A stretch of DNA of 25,529 nucleotides from Ophiosphaerella korrae (lineage: Eukaryota; Ascomycota; Dothideomycetes; Pleosporales; Phaeosphaeriaceae): NCBI GenBank assembly GCA_028456385.1, contig JALNQF010000507.1, positions 1-25,529 on the forward strand, given 5' to 3'. Every line of letters begins with the position of its first letter. The first letter of the stretch is position 1. Below the pieces are notes generated by a model. The model made no database searches. It saw only the letters and a list, made by a program, of their open reading frames with translations, and was not told the origin of the DNA. A program made the translations under genes and the position numbers. Of this stretch, positions 19,331 through 25,529 are shown piece after piece.

Positions 19331-20560
19331 TTAAGTATATCCTTATCTTGTCTAGTAGTCTTAATTTAAATATAACTAGTGTAATTTTCTTCTCTACTTT
19401 ATATAGTCCTATTTTTACATAATATAGTTTTAGACTTAGTTATTTACTCTTAATATTTCTTTATACTTACTATACTTTTTCCCTCTCTTTAAATTAAGGC
19501 TCTTTTTAGTATTTCTTATTATAGTATTTAACTATTTAATCTTATAAGAATTCTATATCCTATTATAGTTAATTGTATATTTCCTTTATTCTATTAGTAA
19601 AGTTTTCTCCTTTTAAAGACTAAGATACTTTTAATTTTAGTATTTAGTATATATTTAGGTTAAATTAATAGTTTATAAAAGAGAGTAATACTTCTATTAC
19701 TATATTTTTTATAATATTATATACTAACTACGCTATAGGTAATAACTATACCTAATTATTCTAGTTATAGTTAAGGTAGTATTATAAGTATTATTCTACT
19801 ATTTAATTTATACGCTCTAATTATCTATCTATCTATAGATAGTATACTATTAATATTACGTACTTAACTCCTAAAAATACTATTATTATTTCCTATAATT
19901 TTAATATAAATCTTATATCTTTATCTATAATAATTTAATCTAAAATACTATATTAGTTAAATATAGTCTCTAGGACCTAGTATATAGTAACCTCTATTCT
20001 ACTTTTTTCTTTATATAGTCTAAAGTACAAGTACTTTATAAGCTTATCTACTATTATTATAATTCTATTATACTTAACTCCTAAGATTAAATCTTTTAAC
20101 TAAAGTAACTTAGTAATAAAGTCTATTATAATAACTCCCTAAAGTTTTTCTAGTACTTTAACTAGTTATAGTATTCTATATAGTATATATCTATTATATT
20201 TATTTTTATAGATTTCTATATAGTATATATCTATTATATTTATTCTTATAGTATTCTATATAGTCTTATAGTACTTCTATTACTAGATATTTTACTTTTA
20301 AGATATAGTAATATTATAGAAGTCTATCTAATATTATATTAATACCCTAGTATCTATATACTAGTAGTTTATAAAATTATTATATAAATTCTCTCTATAT
20401 TTTATTTAGAATATATATTCTTCTATAAGCTTTTCTATTTCTTTAGAGGCTTTCTAGGTTTTTTCTTAAATCTATTTATTTAGCTTACAACTCTTCCTCT
20501 TAAGTATTATAGCTATTCTAAGTATATTTAGGACTAGATATCTATCTTTATTCTTAACTA
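19331..20560 (-). pseudogene. Integrase domain of copy B pol
   Basis: Same domain as in copy A, on the minus strand. The first catalytic Asp is present (IIIDFITKL, about 20115-20140), unlike copy A. Its C-terminal part is collinear with 17640-17998 of copy A (NRGKKYS-like stretch at about 19465-19500, then RIYLIFYV). A 40-bp tandem repeat (20171-20263) sits inside the core region and is absent from copy A. Confidence 0.8.
20171..20263. repeat. 40-bp tandem repeat in copy B integrase
   Basis: GTATTCTATATAGTATATAT plus CTATTATATTTATTTTTATA (20171-20210) is repeated at 20211-20250 with two substitutions, and the start recurs at 20251-20263. It shifts the reading frame (40 is not a multiple of three). 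Copy A has no such repeat, so it arose in this copy. Confidence 0.85.
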
Positions 20561-20579
20561 GAACTATACTAGTAGTATT

Positions 20580-20980
20580 TACTTCTTTTTATAAGTCTAG
20601 TCTTTTACTTAGAGTATCTATAAACTAATTATCTTTGCTCTTAGTATATATAATTTTAAGGTTAAATATTAATAAGTATTTCTACTATCTTATATAGTAT
20701 TATAATAAGTCTTTATTTAATATAAACCCTATTAGATTTTTATAGTCTATATAGACCTTTCTTTAATACTTTACTTATTATAATTATACTCTCTATTATT
20801 TAAATACTTTATAGATTACTAGTATTTCTTTGTTATAAATTAAGTAGTTAAGTTCTACTAGCTTTAATTTCTTAGAGAAGTATTTAACTAAGTATTCCTT
20901 TTTTATAACCTAGTCCTCTTAAATTAGTACTATTCTATAGACTAAATTTAACGTATTTATTTTTACTATTACTAGTAACT
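20580..20980 (-). pseudogene. RNase H domain of copy B pol
   Basis: Collinear with 16340-16780 of copy A in reverse orientation. The closing DALSRRL motif lies near 20585-20620, and the YFSKK/E.N...NKE block near 20830-20890. The line of descent from copy A's version is clear from shared wording. Catalytic positions are too damaged to judge one by one. Confidence 0.7.
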
Positions 20981-21189
20981 CTAGGTTATATATTTTAATA
21001 ACTAGGTTTTCTATAACGTTCTATTTAATCTAGTTAAATAACTTTTTATATTTCTAAGTCTATTTAAATAGCGTATCTTTCTTTATAAGTTTTATTAATA
21101 GTTCTATTAGTTTAAACTATCTAACTATTAGCTTTCTATAAAACTTTACTAGCCTATAAAACTACTATACCTCTTATAGGTTTTTTAGT

Positions 21190-21720
21190 GTTAGCTATTC
21201 TTAGATTACTTTAATCTTACTTAGGCTAATCTTTATTTTTCTTAGTTTAATAATAAATCTAAGGAAGTCTATTTCTTTTATATAGAATTTATATTTCCTT
21301 ATTTTAAAGAATAATTTATTCTCTACTAATCTCTCTAGTACCTTATATATATATTATATATATTTTTCCTCTATTTCTAAGAATATAAAGATATTATCTA
21401 GGTATAAAAATATTAATACGTTTAAGTATTCTTTTAGGACTATATTAATCCTTTTTTAGAATACTACTAGCGTATTTATTAATCTAAAAGGAATAACTAT
21501 ATACTTAAATAGTTTATATTGCGTTTAGAATGCTATTTTCTATTTATTATCTTTTTTAATTCTAATCTAGTAGTAAGCGTTTTAGATATCTAGTTTTGTA
21601 GAAGATTTTAGCTTTTTATAGCTTATTTTGTATTTTATCTATATATAGTAAAGGGTATTAGTTTTTATTTATAATTGCGTTTGTTTTTCTAAAGTTTATA
21701 TAAAGTTATTTATCTTTTAT
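21190..21720 (-). pseudogene. Reverse transcriptase domain of copy B pol
   Basis: FRKINAIINKN.YPLLYIDKI begins the domain at about 21700, FLYLDNIFIF marks the YxDD box (21393-21404), and IDFLRFIIKLRK closes it near 21240. The second Asp of YxDD is Asn, as in copies A and C. Near 21595-21607 copy B has one base more than copy A within the KLD(I/L) block, a frameshift in addition to the RIP stops. Confidence 0.87.
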
Positions 21721-22019
21721 TCCTTTTTTATTTATAAATAAAAGTCTATATACTACTATAGATTAAGAGTTTTATATCTATCTTTTTCTTATTACGCTTT
21801 TAATAAACGTTTACTTAATCCTAGATTCTTCTTTAGTGTTTTAATAAACTAGACTCTATCCTACGTTCTTTCTTTCTTCTAGGTCTATTACTAAATCCTA
21901 TAGTTAATATTCTAGAAGGTAGTCTTTTAGCTCTACAAGCTATTTTTCCTATTTCCTATATTCTTCTAGGAATTCTCTCTTGTATATAGTTATATTAGCT
22001 TTTAATATATCTTTTTTAT

Positions 22020-22320
22020 AGTAACTAATTTTTTTTATTTTCTAATTAATCTTTAGGTTAGTTTTCTATTACTATAGTAAATCTAATATTATATCTTATT
22101 TATTATTAATTGTTATTATATCTATAACTATATTTTTAATCTTTATTCTTTCTAACTCTAGGGTAGAAGGTACTATCTCGATCCTAATAGGTTCCTAGAA
22201 TAGTTTTCCTTTAATTATACTTAGTTATTAAGGGTACTTCTTTGTTATATATTTTATTCCTTATTTTTCTATAAACTTCTTAGATATAAAGTTCTTTGTA
22301 GCTCTACTATTAATTATTAC
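22020..22320 (-). pseudogene. Protease domain of copy B pol
   Basis: The active-site loop reads INSRATKNFISKKF at about 22312-22270, with the catalytic Asp as Asn and the Gly as Arg, identical in kind to copy A. The ERLEIKNIVIDI strand follows near 22120-22150. It is upstream of and in line with the RT. Confidence 0.75.
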
Positions 22321-22329
22321 TTATACTTC

Positions 22330-23950
22330 TTGTACTTAGTATTATTAGATTTAAAAGAAGTTATAGTAGTTTAATAAAAAGGCTTTTTTGTAATAGCTAT
22401 ATAAGGGCCTTATTAGAGAGGGATACTAAGGCTTTTAGAAAAGCTCTTTTTTAGATTAATTACTTATAACTTAATAGTACTAGGTATAAACTAAGTAGAT
22501 TAATTCTACTATCTATCTCTAGCCCTACGCTCTATCTATATATCTACAATATAGCAGTCTTAGCTAGGTCTCTTAAGATAGTAGTAAGCTAGATCCTTAA
22601 CACCTCTTCTATTAAGGTACTAGTTTCTTTGTTATATTAGTTATACTAACATAGTTTATCTCCTTGTATATAAGATTCTTTATTTAATTCCTTTATTCGT
22701 AATAGTTAAGGCTATAATCCTTTTAGCTATAGTAGGGTTAGTAGCTTAGCGATTGCACATATAATCGCGCATCTAATTACGTATTAAGTATCTAATCGTG
22801 TAACTTATCTAATAAGTATATACCTTTTTTCGTAATATATAGGCCTATTATACTATTAAGTTTTTCTTACTTAGGCTATTTTATAAATTATCTATCTAGT
22901 TAGAGCTATTACTCTACTTTATACTTATAGTCTTTATACTTTAGGTACTTATCTTGTATATACTTATACTAAGGTTTTCCTAAAATATATTCTCTAGATA
23001 GCCTTTTCCTAGGTCTTACTACTATATATATTTTTTTAAGAATACCTATTATTTTCTATCCTATAATATCTTCTACCTAAATTACTTTTATATAATTATA
23101 GCCTCTTTTCTTTATTAGCTATATATAGTTTCTTGCTTTAGCTTCTTTATATATAAGATAATTTGTATTTAGGTATAATATCTAAGATATTTTAAAGTAT
23201 ACTAGATATTCTAGGTCTATTCTTTTATTATCCTCTTCTTAGTATTTATCTTTACTAGGTCTTTTCTTTATTAAGACGTAGTATACTACTAGTATTCTTA
23301 GTATATAGGCTTTATTAATATATTACGTTTTTTTATAAAGTATAACAATTCTCTTTATATAAGTATTCTTTCTACTATAACTATATATTATTTTATCTAT
23401 TATTAGAATATTATAAACTTTATTACTTTAGGATTATATTCTTTCTAGTCCTTATATACTTCTTCTATACTTATAGCTAGTAAGTATTTTTATATAAACT
23501 TCTAATACCTATTTTATTCTACTATATCTATTATTATATAGCTATAATAGCTATATATATCTAATAGGGTATACTCTATACTTTTTATATTAACTTATTT
23601 CTTATCTCTTTATAGTCTTTTAGAAGTAACTATAGTAGTTTCTTTATCTTTTACTAGTCTTTTAGTGTAGATTAATAGGGTTTAGAACTCTTTCCCTTCT
23701 AAATCTTCTAGAGGTAAGTCTATTATACGTGTTATTTCTTTAAGCTATACTTAGGTTTTTTCTTTTATTACTACTACTCTATTCTTTTATAGAAACTATC
23801 TTACTCTCTATTTACTAAAAAGGTATATATAGTAGTTACCTTTATAATAAAAGGTTTAGTAGAGTATTATTTATTATAATTCTTTACTTACTACTACTTT
23901 CTCTTATAGTTTAGCTTATACTTTAGGTATTTCTTTCTTGTCCTTAGTTA
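22330..23950 (-). pseudogene. Gag-pol linker region of copy B
   Basis: Matches 13931-15045 of copy A in reverse orientation, but contains an extra segment at about 22380-22810 that copy A lacks. Outside that segment the two copies align well, for example around 22900-22960 against 14890-14940. No known domain is recognisable. Confidence 0.5.
22380..22810. other. Segment of about 430 bp unique to copy B
   Basis: It lies between the gag-pol linker and the protease and has no counterpart in copy A. It keeps more CpG and CpA (for example GCGATTGCACATATAATCGC at 22749-22768) than the flanking sequence. Either copy A deleted it or copy B gained it; no inverted repeats or target duplications were seen at its edges. 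Confidence 0.45.
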
Positions 23951-25010
23951 TCTTTAACTAGGCTTCTTTTTCTTTCTTAAGATCTTTACTTTTATAGTCT
24001 TTTATAAAGTGTCCTAGCTTCCTATATTTATAATATACTATATCTTTCTTCTTTAATTAGTAGTCTTTTGTATAGTAGCCCTTCTTACTATAGTTAAAAT
24101 ATATAAAGTCTTTGTTTTTCTTCTTACTATCTTTATTAGCGTCTAGTATTATAGGGTCTTTACTATTATAATTTCTATAGTGTCTACTATATTTAATTAT
24201 TCTCTATTCTTAGAAGTTATTATCTACTTATATTACTTATCTTTTTAGCACTACTAATATACTTAGTTTTTCTATCTAAATTAATTTATATTAGATATTT
24301 TCCTTTAGTCTTTATTTAAACCTTAATATAAGAGATAGTTTATTCTATTTAGTATTTTGTAATAGTTATTTAAACTCTAAGACGTATTCTAGAACGCTTT
24401 TTTATTACTTATATCTTTTAAGTTTCGCTTCTACTTATTAAGTAATATCTATATCTCTAAATACTACTTTTATTCTTTATACAAAGTATTTATAGCTTCT
24501 AAAGATAGCTATTATTTTATCTTTCTTTCTTTATAGTACTCTAAAGCTATAGTCTATCTAATAGGGTTTAAACTATCTTATAGCTTTTCCTTTTAGGTGT
24601 ATTCTAATATATACAACTTTCTTTTCTTCTATATTAAAGTATAGTACTTATACGTCTATCTATAGTTATACTAAAGCTAAGAAAAGTTTTAGTTCTTTTT
24701 TTATTATATTAAACTTCTTAAGTATAAGGATCTTAGGTAGTTTCTTTATTATACTTATTTCTTGTCTCTAAGTAATTTATTCTATTTAGTTTTGTCCTAC
24801 TATAATAGCTTTAATTTAAGCTTTGTTTTATTTAATATATTCCTATAGTTCTTTATTCTACGTATCTAAGGCTTTAATTATAAGTTGTATATCTCCCTTC
24901 TTAGTAATTAAGTTGTTTAAATATATTTTAACTACTACCTAGTTAGTTCTATCTAACTTGTAACTACTTAGAAGTACTTTACCTCCTTTTTTAGTTAAAC
25001 TTTCTACTAT
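23951..25010 (-). pseudogene. Gag of Gypsy copy B, RIP-dead
   Basis: Counterpart of the gag of copy A and about 200 bp longer. It starts at a former ATG (ATA, 25010-25008), with VESLTKKGGKVL, then a coiled-coil N-terminus, a gag core (KKVVYIRIHLKGKAIR.FKPY, FRSYKYFVQRIKVVF), a linker missing in copy A, and two CCHC knuckles at 24000-24110. Knuckle 1 reads YFNYSKKGYYTKDY, with all ligands Tyr as in copy A. Knuckle 2 (YKYRKLGHFIKDY) keeps its His and its full spacing, so copy B shows the ancestral form. Confidence 0.85.
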
Positions 25011-25077
25011 TATATTAGCTTAGACTATATACTACTTACGCTTTACTTCTTCTAATAACTAGATTAGTAAGGTATAA
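25011..25077 (-). other. Leader/primer-binding region of copy B
   Basis: On the minus strand it reads TTATACCTTACTAATCTAG from 25077 onward and matches the leader of copy A except for one CG-to-TA pair. The primer-binding site should start at 25077 but cannot be assigned to a tRNA. Confidence 0.6.
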
Positions 25078-25410
25078 CTAGGCTACCTATTGTTAGCTAC
25101 AAGTAACTGCTTAGGGTAAGTATTAGTAGATTAAAAGTTAATAACAAGAGCTTACATAGTAATCTATAATAGGCTGTAAACAATAGAATAATTCTTATAA
25201 TGTTAATATATTGTCGCTTGTAGTTAATAATTAAATTACTAATACTATCCTAATAATATATATTACTACTAACTATATACCTTTACTTATTCTTTAGCTT
25301 TATAGCTTTATATTTACTAAGATCGCGAATTCGCAAAGTAGCTTTATAACTTCGTGTTTACTAAGATTACGAATTTGTAAAGTTATTACGTGTCCTAATT
25401 ATAACTAACT
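25078..25410 (-). repeat. 5' LTR of copy B, truncated
   Basis: Collinear with the LTR at 18001-18434 from GGCTACCTATTG (25081) to CCTAATTATAACTAACT (25394-25410), then the match stops. The missing part, about 100 bp, is the start of the LTR. It is the least mutated LTR: GATCGCGAATTCGCAAAG (25322-25339) stands where 18001-18434 has AGATTATAAATTTATAAAG. Confidence 0.88.
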
Positions 25411-25529
25411 ATTAAGTCCTTAGAACTAGGTAAGAGTAACGAGGGCAAGTAGGCTTCTATAAGACGGGCGAGGTTAATAAACAAGTTAGTTACTTAACTT
25501 AATTAATAGTTAGCTTTTATTAGAGTATT
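25411..25529 (+). pseudogene. Gypsy integrase-tail fragment
   Basis: A second copy of the sequence at about 12095-12212, cut by the window edge. It reads ASIRRARLINKLVT.LN..LAFIRV, matching the tail of element C's integrase in the same frame and orientation. It keeps more C and G (AACGAGGGCAAG, AGACGGGCGAGG), so it is less damaged. Because the left copy also has this part, it is a different insertion, not the far half of element C. Confidence 0.75.

Larger units (their letters stand above)
18001..25410 (-). mobile_element. Gypsy (chromovirus-type) copy B, minus strand
   Basis: The most complete retroelement here, about 7.4 kb, reading right to left. Order on the minus strand: truncated 5' LTR (25410-25078), leader, gag, protease, RT, RNase H, integrase, chromodomain, then an antisense accessory gene, polypurine tract and 3' LTR (18434-18001). 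Protein wording matches copy A throughout. A chromodomain places it among the chromoviruses, which target heterochromatin (established knowledge). It is dead: stops in all frames, a +1 indel in RT, and lost catalytic residues. The 5' LTR lacks about 100 bp of its start, replaced at 25411 by sequence from another element. Confidence 0.9.

Noticed and set aside
1..25529. Mitochondrial or plastid DNA because of the high A+T content
   Set aside because: The content is nuclear-type transposons with target duplications and a CpA-specific loss. No organelle genes, tRNAs or rRNAs were seen.

Overview
This window looks like a RIP-destroyed, AT-rich repeat block from the genome of a filamentous ascomycete (Pezizomycotina). 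CpA and its complement TpG are almost gone on both strands and replaced by TpA, while CpG, CpT and CpC survive. That is the signature of repeat-induced point mutation (RIP). As a result TAA and TAG fill every frame and no plausible intact gene remains. The host is inferred from the mutation pattern and from the element families (Fot/pogo transposon, chromodomain Gypsy elements). I cannot name a species.

Layout. 1-57 is a (CTA)n microsatellite cut by the window edge. 58-6430 is an old, RIP-saturated repeat with short tandem repeats and some coding-like frames that I could not identify. 6668-8516 is a structurally complete but dead pogo/Fot-type DNA transposon, with 72-bp terminal inverted repeats, a TA target duplication and one 558-codon transposase frame full of stops. 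8705-9094 is a lone, reverse-oriented LTR. 9095-12280 is a 5'-truncated plus-strand Gypsy pol (element C: protease, RT, RNase H, integrase). 12281-12490 is a spacer holding a 14-bp minisatellite.

The right half is a pair of inverted Gypsy copies of one family. Copy A (12491-17998, plus strand) has a 5' LTR, gag and pol but ends before the chromodomain and lacks its 3' LTR. Copy B (18001-25410, minus strand) keeps its 3' LTR, polypurine tract, pol with chromodomain, gag, and a 5' LTR that is cut short. Between B's pol and 3' LTR lies an antisense accessory gene remnant (about 18540-19110, plus strand) with a Cys-rich start and a coiled-coil end. A and B together form an inverted repeat of more than 5 kb around a 1.3-kb centre. 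The last 119 bases (25411-25529) are a second copy of the integrase-tail sequence found at about 12090-12212.

Working together: the genes once encoded two retrotransposon replication systems and one cut-and-paste transposase. None can work now. In the elements I could read, catalytic Asp codons have become Asn (RT YxDD, protease, transposase, one integrase) and zinc-knuckle Cys/His codons have become Tyr, all by C-to-T or G-to-A change. The main interest is the RIP pattern, the inverted-repeat architecture, the antisense accessory gene, and the unidentified first 6.4 kb.
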